A stretch of DNA of 64,000 nucleotides from contig CM031870.1 in NCBI GenBank assembly GCA_018697195.1, forward strand, positions 2,903,103 through 2,967,102, in the 5' to 3' direction. Position 1 is the first letter of the stretch; each line of letters starts with the position of its first letter. The translations under genes and the position numbers were made by a program. Under the pieces are notes generated by a model. It ran no database searches, was not told the DNA's origin, and saw only the letters and a program-made list of their open reading frames with translations. Of this stretch, positions 1 to 13,001 are shown piece by piece. The stretch comes from Certhia americana (lineage: Eukaryota > Chordata > Aves > Passeriformes > Certhiidae).

Positions 1-2013
1 AGAAATGCCCAACAAGAGCATGGAATTATCACTGTTTGGGACCATGGAGATGCAGACATGGAAGCCACACACTCACGAAGCTTTGCTCCAATCAGCCCCT
101 GCAGTTGCAAGCCAATTTTAAAGTCATCAGGAAACACAGGTGCAGGTGACTCCAGGCCAGGACACGACACTTCTGACAGGATGTCAGGTTTTATTTCACC
201 TACAGCTTGTCGGCAAACAGATCCCTATTTTCCTAAAGGATTGCCTAACTTTGCTATCCAGACAGAAAATGATCACCTGCGAACATGAATGACAGGCCTT
301 TCAAGTATTTTTTTCCACCACATAAATCCTGAAGCAAGTCAGCTTCAAGGAGCTCTCTGCCAGGATGCATTACACTATCCTACACGGAACTTCTCCATCA
401 CTGTGAAAACCCAGAGAAGCAGCTCTACAGCATTAATAAATAAATAAATCAGTCCTGCTTATCTCTCCTGCTGAGGCTTCTTGCAGCATGTAGCTGGCCA
501 CACCAAGAAATGTCCCAGATTAACTAGAAAATACAAGTCTGACTCTCCCTTGGTTTAAGTTTCCTGATGGAATTCTCATGTGATCCCAACATTTCCCTGA
601 TCTAGCCTCAATGAGACAGGCAATGACTCAGCCCCTGCTCCCACTTTGTGGAAAGCAGGGTACATTTCTGCAGCCTTTCCTTCAGCAGAAACATTAACAG
701 TCTCTTTCCTCTTCCCAGCTGATTACTATTTGTGAAACCCAAGGAATTTTGTATCTTTGGTTTCTCACCCTTCTGCACTCACTGAGATCAGTCATGGGGT
801 TCTACCGTGCTGAGAGGGAGAAGACAGATGAACTCAAACACATTTACAAATCAGCACTGGCTGAAGCTTTTTTCCCTAGGAAAATGGGCAAAATTGCTGA
901 TAATGCACAGAGGAACCTAATGTACATTTCTCTTTCCACCACACCCTTTGCTTTCATCCCAGACACACAAGTTGGAGTTCAGATTAGTGGCTCACAGATT
1001 TCTGGTCCTTCACCTCCTACCTCTGGCAAACTGTTCTAGTACCCAGAGGAGAGTAACCACACCAGGAGAACTCCATGGGAAAGTGATTTTTTCCAGGTTC
1101 CTTCAAAAGTATCTTGTGAAAAATTGGATGAGCACTTTGAGCCTCACTCCTGTGAATGCTAATGACTTACAGGAACACTGACTAAACCAAAAGATCCCTA
1201 TTAATGCAGAGTAGTATTTCTAAAAACAATATCTTAATGGATGAATCAGACATTTTTTATTCTGGTTTAAACCTGTAAATGTGCAGCAGTGTTTATGATG
1301 CTCCCGAAGCACTGGCCAGAGCCAGGATCACTGTGGAGGCAGTCAGCTGTGAGGGCCACTGCAATTTATCTGCATCAGACACACACTGCACTTGTTAGGC
1401 CCAAATATGTCTTGAGAAAACAACTTCAAGGGGCCACAGAGACCAAACCTTTTTCTGATGCAGGAAATAATTTATATGCTAAACCATCCAGTTCATTTTA
1501 TTTCATCCTACCTCCAGTTTTTCAGGATGCAAGATACTGCCTTGCTGTGATCCTCATTCTTTCACACAAACACTTGCAATATAATATAGATACAGACATT
1601 TTCAATTTATTGAGTAACAGCAGGAAACAATAGTAAATTAATCATTGACTTCCACAGGAAGTTCCAGTGCTCTGTTCCTAAGCAGATCAATTCATTTTTA
1701 TTTGGGTGCCTGAACATGGATTTAAGAGCACAAAGATTCACAGACATAACACACAGTGTGTTAGCTGAACCAGACTATGAAGCTCGTAGCTAATCATCGA
1801 TATTAAAAAAAAAAAAAATCAACCAGGTTTGGTCCATACTGAAACAAAAAAATCAAATATTTGCCACAGGTGTTGGAGTCTGGCTGAAAGAACATGCATG
1901 GAAAACTGGCTGAGGTTTTCATCTGACAAGAGGTCACATGAAAAGAGATTGCAGAGTGGCTGTGAACCTGAGGTCAAATTTGAAGCAGAGAATTTGAGAA
2001 TTTGGGTACTCAC
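1..2013 (-). other. SDK1: SDK1 intron downstream of FN3-3 (partial)
   Basis: Intron following the second FN3-3 exon; its 5' splice site is the GTGAGT at 2013-2008 read on the minus strand, phase 1. The next exon, which would open FN3-4, is not in the window. The content is unremarkable AT-rich sequence with a short TAAA repeat near 433-449 and a short poly-A near 1805-1818. I saw no CR1 copy and no conserved protein reading here. The short open frames do not resemble Ig or FN3 sequence. Confidence 0.8.
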
Positions 2014-2206
2014 TGTCTTCCAGGGTGCGCAGGAGCTGGGGAGAGCTCCGAGGGCCATCCCCTGGGGTGGTGAAGCACAGCACTGAGGTGTAGTAGGTGG
2101 TGAATTTCTTCAGGTTGGTGATGCAGCCACTGTGAACACCGTGGAAATCTGGAGCGATGGTGACCACGGTCACACTCTCTGGAGCATCCACTGGCCACGC
2201 CAGGAG
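2014..2206 (-). CDS. SDK1: SDK1 exon: second half of FN3 domain 3
   Basis: This 193-base exon encodes 64 codons plus one base. It opens in phase 0 with LLAWPVDAPESVTVVTIAPD and continues through a conserved LKKFTTYYTSVLCFTTPGDG stretch, the F and G strands of an FN3 fold. The LLAWP-DAPE and APDFHGVH wording is that of SDK1; as I recall SDK2, the region is acidic (EPEQEEE) instead. The acceptor AG is at 2208-2207 after a pyrimidine-rich run, and the donor is a textbook GTGAGT starting at 2013. It joins the exon ending at 5213 in phase 0, the only phase-0 junction among these fourteen exons, and leaves in phase 1 after Glu-Asp. It is extracellular and lies in the FN3 stalk of the adhesion molecule. 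Confidence 0.97.
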
Positions 2207-5200
2207 CTGGGAAATGTAAACATGGATGAGCTCTCATTAGAAGTTGTGTCTATTTGGAATCAAAGTGGGTTTGGCTGCCAAAACAGTCTTAATCTGATTG
2301 CAAAGAACCAAGCAATGCTGTTAAATTACTGTCAGCTCTGATGCTGAACAGATGGATGCAGCACTGTGACACTGGAGAGATGTCTGTAACACTCACTGCT
2401 GATGGGGATACACCAGCATTGCAATTCTCCATGGCTGCTACTGAGCAGTTCCAAAATCATGGCAAATCATTATTCAGATGACATGAGCCTTTTGTCTCAT
2501 CAGCCTGGCCAGTCTCAGCTGCTGAAAGCAAGCTGAAAGAAGAAAAGTACTTTCAGTGCTACTCTGTCATAAATGCTTTATCTTATTTTCTTTAAAGATC
2601 CCACAGTCTGGGGAGGTTATTGGGATCAGAGGGACAGAGATGGGGGTAAACACACCCTCCTCCCCCTGCCTGAGCTCCCCCAGCACCCCAGTGAGCAGCC
2701 CTGCCTCACAGGCTGGGAGCATCACAAGCTCAGTGGACTGGGGACATCCACACTGTGAATGATTCAAGCAGTTCTGGAACTACAGAAAGAATAGAAAATG
2801 GTTGTAAAGATGATTACTACAATTTTCAACACCTGAGTCCCAAAAGTTACACTCCTGAAGACATTTTCATGCATTTAAAATAGGGTGCTTGTCAGAGGAG
2901 CTCAGTCTTCCAGGTTTCATTCATCTCAGTGGATGTTCTGGGCAATCAATATCTCTAAGAGTGCAATACCTCATGTGTAGGTACCTAAATGAGGACTTAA
3001 AAAATTCATTTTTGGCAAATGACTTTGAAATTCTGAAACAATTTCTGAAATCGCCTTAAAGGCTTAGGGGTTCTAAAACTTGAAAGTGTTTATGAAATTT
3101 TAATTTTGTCCAAAAATCCTTAACATGTGGCTTTCAGAAGAATGTTAAAATTCCAGGCCTGACTCAGTATCTCTGTAAATCAGGCTAGTTGTATTGATTT
3201 CAGGCTCATAAACATGACTAGATACCTGAAATTAATAAGACATATTTGACACATTTAGCCAATGCCTAGAGTCTCTGATAACCAGAAAGCACAGTTAGGG
3301 GACTATTAGGAGTAATTTTGTTAGGAATATTTCATATTTGAGAAGGTGCACTTTACAACTTATTGAAATGCAAATAAATTTCAAAGAAAAGATAAAAACG
3401 TATAATGGCTGAAGAGGATAGTAAGTTTTATTTTCTTTTCTAAATCACCTGTGTGGATTGCAATTGGCATTTATAACTTTGGAGGACTGAATTTCATTGC
3501 ATGTTCATGAGGAAAAATGTACAGAAAATACAGGTTAAAGGAAAAAATGGGTTCAATCCTTAAGAAAGGCAAAGGCCTGGCTTTGATTAATACAAATTTA
3601 GAAATCGTACACAAAGCTACTCTGTAGAAATAAGTGACAGAAATGATCTCACACAGTCTTTGTACTGCAATTCCCAACCTTGGGAGAAACAAGATGGTAA
3701 AGCTGTGGCAATCTACTGCAATCACAGAAACCCAAAGAAATATGAATTTTGACAATTTCAGAAATTTTTGTTGGCCACTGACAGATCCGAATGACAATTT
3801 TAATTCTTTCATAGCATTGCCGAAGAAATGGAAACATAAATTAGAGGTAGCTATGAAGATGGGGGATCTTTAGATTGAAACTCTGAATACAGCGAAGAAT
3901 GAAAACCTGAAATAAGAATTTTGCAAACGTGGGCTCACTGTGCTTGGACCTGCACCAGAAAATTACAGTGCACTGCAGTCCACTGAACCCCAGAAGTGCT
4001 TTTGTTCTCCAGAGTCTGAACAGAAGACAAGTTCTATTTCTGTACTGAAGTTTCAGGGGATTGTGCTGCAGCCCTGTCAGTCACTGACTGAGCCTTGAGA
4101 GCTGATTCTATCCCTGCCAGAAGCAGACACACACATCTCCATGTATTCATTTACTTCTTCAGCAGTGAGATTTTCAAACCACTGCTGGTCTTCATGACAA
4201 ATACATTGGTTTGGGCAGAAATACCAAAATTCTCATGCATACCTCTGTCTCAGTTTCTCTGTCACCCTAAGACGTTCCTAGAGAAGGATCAAGTCTTCTG
4301 AAACATCTCAAATTCATGTACAATCCCTTAATTCACAACTTGTCTTTTGAACTACAACACCCTCCTCAAATCACTCCATGTCCCTTCACCCATCACTCAA
4401 ATCAACCTTGCTCCTCCCTGCCCATAAACCACACCTGTCTTCCCTTTTCCTGCTCTGAGATTCCTGCAAGATTTCTCATTGTTCTCTCTCTAGAAGTTTT
4501 TAAATCCTTCATTTATTATGCCCTGACTGCTGAGTCACTGATGGAGGTTCTATTAAGTGAGAACAAACCACCCTGCCCAGTTCCTCAGCACACACACCAC
4601 TGGTCAGAGGCTCTGTTAAGCACTCTCTGCTCTGTGCACTCTTAACAGATATTACCTGATTAATAAATCCTACATTCTCACATCTCCCAGATGATCACAG
4701 TGGGAAAGTCAAGGCAAATATTTAGTGTGATGCCTTGGTTCCCAGTGAAATGAATGGTGATTCTGAATTAGCATAAACAGAAACCTCAAGGTTGGTTTTC
4801 GGTGCCACAATGACATGTCTCCTGAGGTGACTTTCCAAACTGACATGGAATTGCTTTCTGGCTTTGGAAACTCTCCAGGAAAATGACAAAGGTATAAGGA
4901 CTTCTAGGCTGTGACATATTCCCTTTTCAGAACTTACAAAAATTGCAAATATTAGAATCATAGAATAGTTTGGGTTGGAAAGGACTTTGAAGATCATCCA
5001 GTTTCAACCTCTGCCATGGGCAGGGACACCTTCCTCTATTCCAGGCTGCTCCAAGCCCTGTTAGGAGCAACATCTGCTCACTTTTCTTTTTATTTTACCT
5101 GTGTAAGGTACTCCTGAAAGCACTGAATTGCTTTGGAGACTCAGTCATGAGGCTGGAATTCAGGTTTACACCAGGACTGTTAAAGCAGATATTATCTGAA

Positions 5201-5212
5201 GTCTGTACTCAC
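2207..5212 (-). other. SDK1: SDK1 intron within FN3-3
   Basis: A 3006-base phase-0 intron splitting FN3-3. It carries a short CR1 remnant near 4954-5063, close to its 5' splice site. The rest (2.2-4.9 kb) is AT-rich sequence in which I recognise no exon, RNA gene or mobile element. Confidence 0.9.
4954..5063 (-). mobile_element. CR1 LINE, truncated 3' end
   Basis: The plus strand starts with the complement of the CR1 3' terminal repeat (agaatcatagaat) and then shows the complement of the diagnostic CR1 3' end (tttgggttggaaaggac, gatcatccag, gccatgggcagggacacctt, ccaggctgctccaag). The element therefore runs on the minus strand, the same sense as SDK1. It is 5' truncated to about 110 bases, as most avian CR1 copies are, and has no coding capacity. 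It lies about 110 bases outside the FN3-3 exon. Confidence 0.9.
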
Positions 5213-5328
5213 CTTGTATCCTTGGTTAATGCCGTTGATGAACTGCTGGGGGGGAGGGTTCCAGAGGAACTGGATGGTTGTGGAATTCACAGCCTCGACC
5301 TGCACGTTCTGAGGTGGAGCTGTGGGCA
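5213..5328 (-). CDS. SDK1: SDK1 exon: first half of FN3 domain 3
   Basis: This 116-base exon completes a Val codon and then encodes 38 residues, [20 protein letters not shown] followed by the Trp-containing [18 protein letters not shown]. This is the A to C strand half of an FN3 domain: the proline-rich linker, the core Trp and the PxxxxGxxxGY turn are all present. NST is a potential N-glycosylation site. [16 protein letters not shown] matches SDK1 rather than the SDK2 form I recall (GNVHAEATNSTTIRFTW). Acceptor AG is at 5330-5329; donor GTGAGT starts at 5212. Entry phase is 1 and exit phase is 0. Confidence 0.97.
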
Positions 5329-8300
5329 CTGCTCCCAGGCAGCAGAGAGGGAGCAAAACAAAACAGAGCAGAGAGGGAATGAGGGGAAAAAAGAGAAAAA
5401 TGAGCACAGAACCCACTGAGTATCACTCACAAGTCACAGAGTAATAACAACCTTGAGAGAGGGATGCACTTCCCGTGAAACAGCAGCCATTTGGAAAGCT
5501 GGGTAATTGGGTTAATTTCTCATCCTGTATTGGAGATTCCTTCAAGGGGAGGAGAAGAAATGGTTTCTGCAACTTATTATCCTGCAGAGGAGTTTCTCAG
5601 AAAGTCTTGAGGCAGAAGCCACGTAAGAATAGGTGAGCACAGCTCTTTCAGTCAGCCATGAGTGCACAGAGAATGAAGAGTTTCTGAGAGAAATTTCTTG
5701 AGTCCTTTAATGCTGTTCAATTCCCCAGATCAGACAGGAAAACACAGAGTTCATACAATTAAGGTTCTAATTGTGAATTATAATCTGGCACCAGCATCTG
5801 TTTATTATTTACTGCTGCTTAAAGAATTAGGACCAGTCATATCACATGCAGTAAAGATTTTTCTTGGGAATTGGGAGTTGTTCTCATTTTATCTTGATAT
5901 GATATGCATTCATGTATATTGAATTGATTATATATATCCTGAGCCAATATATCCTCTAATCTACTAAAAGTTGCATAAACATTTTATGCCAAGGATTTAA
6001 TTAGACAGATGTTTTCTCAATATAAAAGAAAGCATGGAACATAAAGGCATGCTGCCTTCAAATAACCAAAACCAACACTTAAATATTTCACCATTTAATA
6101 AAATGTCTCATTCCAAGCAATTTCTTCAACTTACTGCTTTAAGATGTCATTTCCATAGTTCTCAGAGGAAAGGATATTAATAGACAGGCCTGATTTTCTG
6201 AAATTATCAAGCTTATAATAATTTTAGGAAGAAAACTGCTATTTGAGTACAAAAAAATGGACTAAGACACCTTAAATCCTATAAAATAAGCTTAATAATG
6301 CTTAAAAAATATCACTATTGACAGCCATGTGCATTTGTATTCTATGAAAGAGGAACTATCCACAAGTGGTTTTGAAGCCTGGAAGGCTTTGTTCCTTCTG
6401 CTTCCAAGGGAAAGTTTCTACCAAAGCCCAGTGATCTGTGCTTCTAAGGAGTATCCACAATTCCCACTGAGAAATGGTGGTTTCCTCCACATTTTTCAAA
6501 AACAGAGCAGAAACTCTAGAAGCAAGTTTCAAACTACTTTTCAGAAAATGAGTCTTTGGGTGGAGAAGAAATGAAGAGAAGAAGTTCATAAATGCAAAAT
6601 TCCCCCTTTTTTCCACCAAAAGTTATTATTTGTTTGAAAGAGACATAAAGGGGCATTATTCTTAACTTAGTGTAGACACTACAGTAGGACAGGACAGTGC
6701 ACACTTATCAGAGATGTGTACAGCCCAGAAATATAAACACAGAGAAATGGAGAAATCCTCCAGGATGTCAGGTTTGAAATGACAAGAACATCCATTCCTG
6801 TGCCCTCTGTCACTAAAATTCCCTGAAGATTCTGCCAGGGCTCCACAACTTCTCTCTGCACGCTTTTTTTAACCTTAGTAGCTCTGGATTAGTCAGAACT
6901 TTCTTGCCCTAATTTAAAACTTGATGTCACAATTTATGAACTATGCATAATTATTGAGTTCTGAAAGCAGAGTTTATCTGATAGTACTCTAAATTTTCAT
7001 TAGAATCCAGGCCCTACTTCCTGCCATGTATCATAATTCCCTGTGTGCTTTTGGAAGGTTATACTATTATCTGAATGACCTGTAGACATCATAAAGTTTT
7101 TGTAGTTAAGAGATTCACCAAATCATCCTGAGATACAGTCATAAATATTAAAGTCACTCTACAGTCATAATGAGTTGCTTTGGCTACACTCCCCCACTAA
7201 ATGCATTTTTTCTTATTCATGTTCTTGATGAAACTGTTTATTATGAGAGCCACAAGATATATTTGAATCTGCTTTTGTGTGCAATACCTCATATAATTAA
7301 TGGTTAACATGCATAAAATTTTTTTAAAGCCCAAATTTTTACTTTCTTGCATATTTGCATATTCAGATATTGTAACTGTCAGAGATTTGTTATTGCAGAA
7401 GAAAATTGTGTTACAGGTCTTCATGTTAGTTCGTTATCAGAAATTCACCAGGATATCACTGATAAATTAATCTCCTCCTGCCAGGAATGCTAAATCAGCT
7501 GAGCATCACCAGGCTCCAAGTTTTCATTTGTAGTTCTCACAGTCCTTAAAAAGGCTCAGCCAAACACTTGAGGATAGGTTTACTACAGTTTTAAGGAATG
7601 TGGATAACAAAATTCATTAGTTATTTCTTTTAAAAAGGGAAATATTTTTTCTTCATTAGGAGATAATTTTCTGAAACAAGAATATATGGTCATAGCAGAG
7701 AAGACACCTGCTGTAATATGAAAAATGGAAAAAATTATGAACAGAAAACATAAAACCTTAAGAATGTTGGAAATCATGATTTATATCACAATTCCTCATT
7801 GGCTATCTTTATTGAAAAATCAACATCTGCATCTCAATTAATGCATTTAAAAGATGGAAAGAACATGGTCCATCTGATATGCATAATTATACTGCAGAAG
7901 GTATAATGTAATACATTTTTATATTTTTAATCAGTAAAATATTGGCATTAAAATCTCAAATTTACTTCAAAGTGCCAGTATAAAATTCTCCTTTTATGTC
8001 CTGATATTAAAGACTTCCTTGGGTATCTGAGCAGTTCTGCATTTTAAAAAGAAAAGAAGTTTGAGGGAAGCTAAATCAGAATTGACCTTCTGGTCACTTC
8101 AAAACTCAAATACTTTTCCAAGATCATGGAGAGTAACTTCCTAAAGCTGTGGCTGTCTGCACAAAGGATTTTCTAATTTAGTGGTGGTATCTGTCCTCTT
8201 CCTACAAATTTGTTGTCAAGCTGTACAGAAGCTGCCAATGTCAAACAGGTGTTTCAAGAGTAATCCCCAAGCATTTACACTCCCAGCTTTTAAACCTGTA

Positions 8301-11300
8301 CTTCATCATGTCTGCAAGTATTCCAAAGCCATCTCACACTGGAGATCCATCTGGGAGTCATCTCAGAGCTGCAGATCAAATTGGTCAGACACAGCCAACT
8401 GTTACCTTTTTCCTGATAAAGTTCATGTGGTTGGAAATCCAGGGAGAGCTCAGCCCCCGGGACTGAGGGTTAATGCACAGCATTCCAAGTAGAAAAGGTC
8501 ATGGAAGCACTCTAGATAAAAACCATTAAAAGGGTTTCACTGACAAGATAATTGAGAGGAGACAAGGCACTGAGGTTAAGCATGTGTACATGGAATTATT
8601 CTGTCTCTGGCCACGTGCAAAAGGCGTGTAAGTCCTGCAGAGTTTCTGATCGCCAGACTCCTGCTCCTAAATATAGATCTTCAACACAGGCTTGGAAAAA
8701 AGGCTCCTCTGGAGCTCCTGACCTTCGAGGTGGCAGTCTGCCTGTCCCAGGCAGGCTTGTGGAACTGCAGGTTTTCCTCTAGGTGAGGATTTGTTTGTTC
8801 CTTTAATGCACCAGCTTGAGGTGTTGAGCTGCACATCCCACGGGAGCAGTGGGGATGTGGAGGCTGTAATTCCTCCTGGGAAGTCTCCTCCCTCTGCTCC
8901 CTGCTGGCATTCTGGGCTGTGCTCTGAACAGCAGTGGGTGTGTAGGAAAAGTGGTCTCTGTAACTTTACACATCTGAAAAGATGAATTCTGAAATTTAGC
9001 AGTGTGGGAATTGGCACTAACTGATGAGTTGGGCTTCTTGAGTCCAGGAAACGCCTCCTTCCTTTCCTGTATGTCTCTCACACAGACAAGATTTCATTTC
9101 TTTATCAAGAGCTGGGGGCCAGGGGCTTCTCTGAGACAACTGCTAATTTCACCACCCTGTGAAATCAGTTAAAACTAAAATAAAAGCTGTAGATGGCAAA
9201 TGACATCTAAGCAAGATAAAATGCCAGCCATTACAACTACAACCTGCTTCTGCTGGGCCCAAAAGAGCCATGGGTGCTCCAGGGCTATTGGGAGCTTCCC
9301 CAAAGGAGGTGAACAAGAATCTTTAAGATATTTTTGCCAAGAAAGCCCAAGGGAAAACTAAGGAAATCATCTTTTCACTGAGATAAAGTGAATGGTTGTA
9401 GAGGACACTCTGCAGTCAGGGATTCCTTTTTCAAGATTATTTCCTACATAAAGCGGGAAGGTTTCAGTTAACTGGGTTTCCTCTGGCTCTTCTACCTCAG
9501 TCATATATATTTCTCTGATTCATCTCTCAGTGCCTGAGGAAGAAGCTGTTTTGGACCTGGCTGAATAGACTCCTCTTGCTTTTATCCCATCCACACCATC
9601 GACTCACTAATCTGGTGACTTTTATTCAGGAAGGGCTTTTGCTCAGACCTTTTTGGCCTGCAAAGTGTCCATGCACGGCAAAGAAGGGAAAACAAAATAA
9701 CATTCAAGTACATGATGAGATCTGTGAACTTTGGGACATAAGACTGGCTTTTGAGATATGCATCAAAGGAACGACATGGCACTAAAAGCAGAAACAGAAG
9801 TGGTTAATGTCAATGGAGAGGCTAATGGAAGCAATGTCTCTACTTGTAAACCTTGCCCTGCCTAAATCTAAAGCACTGTGGGAGTTTTTCAAAGAGAGAG
9901 AAGTTCAGAGATATTCACAGTGGTGAGATAAAAGGGACAGACCCAAAGTAAGGGGTGGAAGCTGCTGCTTTATCAAATCAACCTGCAGAAAAAGGCAAAC
10001 ATGCCCAACAGTACAGAGCAGAGACAATGTTGTGACCACAGAAAGATGTTTATACCTTCACAAAGCCATTCTTACATGAAAAGGTATTGGGAAACTTCAC
10101 ATTTTTATATGGCAACGAGAAGTCCTGCAGGACACTGCTTCAATAAGTAAAATTGCCCTATGCAGAGGGCTGGCACAAATCCCTGTGAAAAGTAACATCA
10201 AAGCAAGGAACAGCTGGAGAAACTCTGATGAAGAAAGACCTATATATACAGAGCATCAAAGGATTAGGCTGAATATCACTCCGAAAAGACTTTCAAGATT
10301 TTAGAGAGAGTCAACCTGTCTGACCCTCATGCTGGGATGTTCAGTGCTCTGCCAGTAAGTCTTTCTGACATTTTATCTCATTGACATTATGCACCAGTTT
10401 CCTCCAAGTTCAGATCCCTCAGCACCTCGAGAGCTCGGCTGCATTCTGGAAGTTGGTGACTTTTGAGGAGCTTGGAGCAGCTGATTAGTTTTCAGTGGCT
10501 AAAGCAATGCCAGAGGACTAATAAGGGATTAATAGACTAGCTCCTGGTATAAATCCTCAGCTTATGTGGCCAGTCAATACCCCCTATGACAAAGGTGCCA
10601 ATATGCTGATGTGCTCCTGCCAATGGGCTGATCTGCTCCCGGGGTTCATTTCCTCCCAGGGTCTGGCTGCACAGCACACTTGATTAGTATGAGGTGTTTT
10701 TCATCTGCAGACAGACAGGTTCTTGCCAGCACAGCTCACATCATTTAATGCATGTCAGAGCAGAGGCAGTGGTGGTGTGGCAGTAGGAAAGGGGATGGAT
10801 GGGAGTGTATGCCTTTGACATTTATCTCTGCTCATGTTAAAATCAGAATATGATTTACAAGGTAGTTTTACACATGGCTTTTTCCTACTCCTGCTGGTTT
10901 GGTTTAGGAAAAATGTTCTGGAGCAAGAAGCAGTCACTTCCTGTCTTTTCTCAAATACAATAAACATAAAGGAGCAGAGATTTGGACAGTAGCACATTAT
11001 ATATGGAGACTGGATATCAATCCAGTTTTAAATCGTATTTATACCAACCAGCCTCCCTTTTCAGCTCTAAATGTAAAAAGGCTTCAGACTCTTTTTAAAA
11101 CAGGATGTGTCTTTGGTGAATGCAGCAAGGTTCATTAGGAGGTGGCAGCATCCATGAAGTAGTTATTAACAGCTATTAGTAAATACCAATATGAAATAAA
11201 TCAGAAATGTCCAGTTTTTCTTCTATGTTTACACAGCATTGAGGCATTACATGAAGCCAAAGAGGCCATTGCAGGTTGGCCTGCAATCTAAACAGTCTTG

Positions 11301-12819
11301 CTGATTAACATGAATGCAGGACTGACTACACCTAATTTATAACAGAGGATTTATACCCTTATAAATGACAACAGACAGCCAATCAATAAAGGATGATAAT
11401 AACTGCACATAATATCAAGGGAAATTAGAGTCAATTACAGGGTTTAAGAAAAAAGAGTGTGAAGTCCAAACCTGAGCGTTAATAGATGGAAGGTTAAGGT
11501 GCTATGATAGCTTAAAATGTGCAAATAAACAAGGTAATGAATTACAAGCATAATCACAAAAGGGATTCAAATTCTGTGGGCAAACCAATTCTCTGCAGAG
11601 CTTGAGTCTTTAGTGGGATAGAAAACATTAATCCTGGCTGTAAGGAGAAGACTTCAAGAAAAACATTTCAAGGTCTGCTATAAATACTTCTAGAATGAGG
11701 TTGAGTGTGCCTAGGCTCCTCTAAACTATGAGACTTTATATGCCCTAAGACAAAATATAGATAGTTCTTTCTCTAGTTGTTGTGGTTAATTAGTGTTGCA
11801 TATGAATAATCTTTTCTTAAAGATCTCCCTACACCTCAAACTGTATCTAATCGTGTTATAACGTACTCCTAGCAACAATTAACAAACAACTACATCTTCT
11901 TCACTGATCGAAAATTAACTGATGCACTGTAAATCTGCAAGTTTTTAAAACAGTGTAATTGTTTTATGACCAAGGAAGTAGAGCCCATGTACTGTCCAGT
12001 GCTCAGCATCCAGCACAACCCTGCAATTATGGGAATATATGGAAGCCTTAAGGACCTGGCACTTAATTATGCTACAGATTTTTATACCAATCTAGAGGTG
12101 TAAACATGCCTTACACTGGTTGTAAAAAGTAATTACATATCCTTTTGTTGGTGTAATTTATACTCTTCTTAAAGCACTTAGAAAAGTGTGGAGGAGCTGT
12201 AGCATAAAAATCAGGGCTTTAAAGAGCATTTTATCTTCCTCTTTGCAAGTATCTGCACCATTCCTGAAATACTTCAGAACCCTTTCTCCACGGGTTGTAT
12301 TTCTCTCCTTACCCTTTCCTTACAATTTATTCCATAATTCTAAAACAAGATATTCTGTGATTATCAGAACTAATGCAGCTGGTTTGCTCTGTCTCCTATA
12401 TTGCATATGCAACATCTTGCATGCCTTGGCCATGATAAAACCAATTCCCTGCCATATTTTCTCCTACTCTTCTGGCAGGGTAACCTCAGCCCCTGACTGT
12501 CCCAGGTCCCATAAATCCATTCCCCAGGACCCCAACTCTCATCAGCATTTCTATTTATTCTGCTTCAGCTGACTCTGACCTGCAAGTGTGGCAACACATC
12601 ATCACGAGGGTCAACAAAACAGATAATTTTTGTCTTCACTCCCAGCTTTTTCTACAACAGAGATAGAGCAGAGACTCGGCTGTGTTCAGGCATTTGAAAT
12701 CTGCAGGTGCTTCCTGCTCCAAGCTGTCTATCAAATTTGACTGAAGTGACCACTGATTTCCCAGGTTCTAAGGTGGGAGCTGTGGGATGATAAAGGAGAA
12801 CTTGGTGGGATTTGCTCAC
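5329..12819 (-). other. SDK1: SDK1 intron between FN3-2 and FN3-3
   Basis: A 7491-base phase-1 intron. I find no exon-like reading and no clear mobile element in it. Stretches around 5.7-8.0 kb and 11.1-12.2 kb are notably AT-rich; the second is dense in TAAT/ATTA motifs and almost free of repeats, so it is a candidate conserved noncoding block. The many open frames of 60-130 codons do not look protein-like and overlap one another on both strands. Confidence 0.85.
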
Positions 12820-13001
12820 CTCCCTGCAGTGTGTACTCTGTCACAGGCCTGCTGAAGGCTCCCAGCCCAGCTCCGTTGTAAGATGCCACCTGGATTTCAT
12901 ACTGGGTCCAAATGATCAGGTCTGTCACCAAGCAGTAGTTGATTTCTGCACTGGTGATGTTCTTATACTGGTACTCTCCTGGGAGGCCGGCCAGGCGATA
13001 C
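12820..13001 (-). CDS. SDK1: SDK1 exon: second half of FN3 domain 2
   Basis: This 182-base exon supplies the last base of an Arg codon and then 60 codons ([20 protein letters not shown], then [20 protein letters not shown], then [20 protein letters not shown]). It carries the FN3 hallmarks of the C' to G strands: [10 protein letters not shown], the Leu-x-x-x-x-x-Tyr (LIIWTQYEI) tyrosine corner, and AYN-type GAGLGAFS. The SDK1-like feature is [13 protein letters not shown] is a potential N-glycosylation site. Acceptor AG is at 13003-13002 and donor GTGAGC starts at 12819. It enters in phase 2 and leaves in phase 1 with the G that completes the Val opening FN3-3. Confidence 0.97.
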
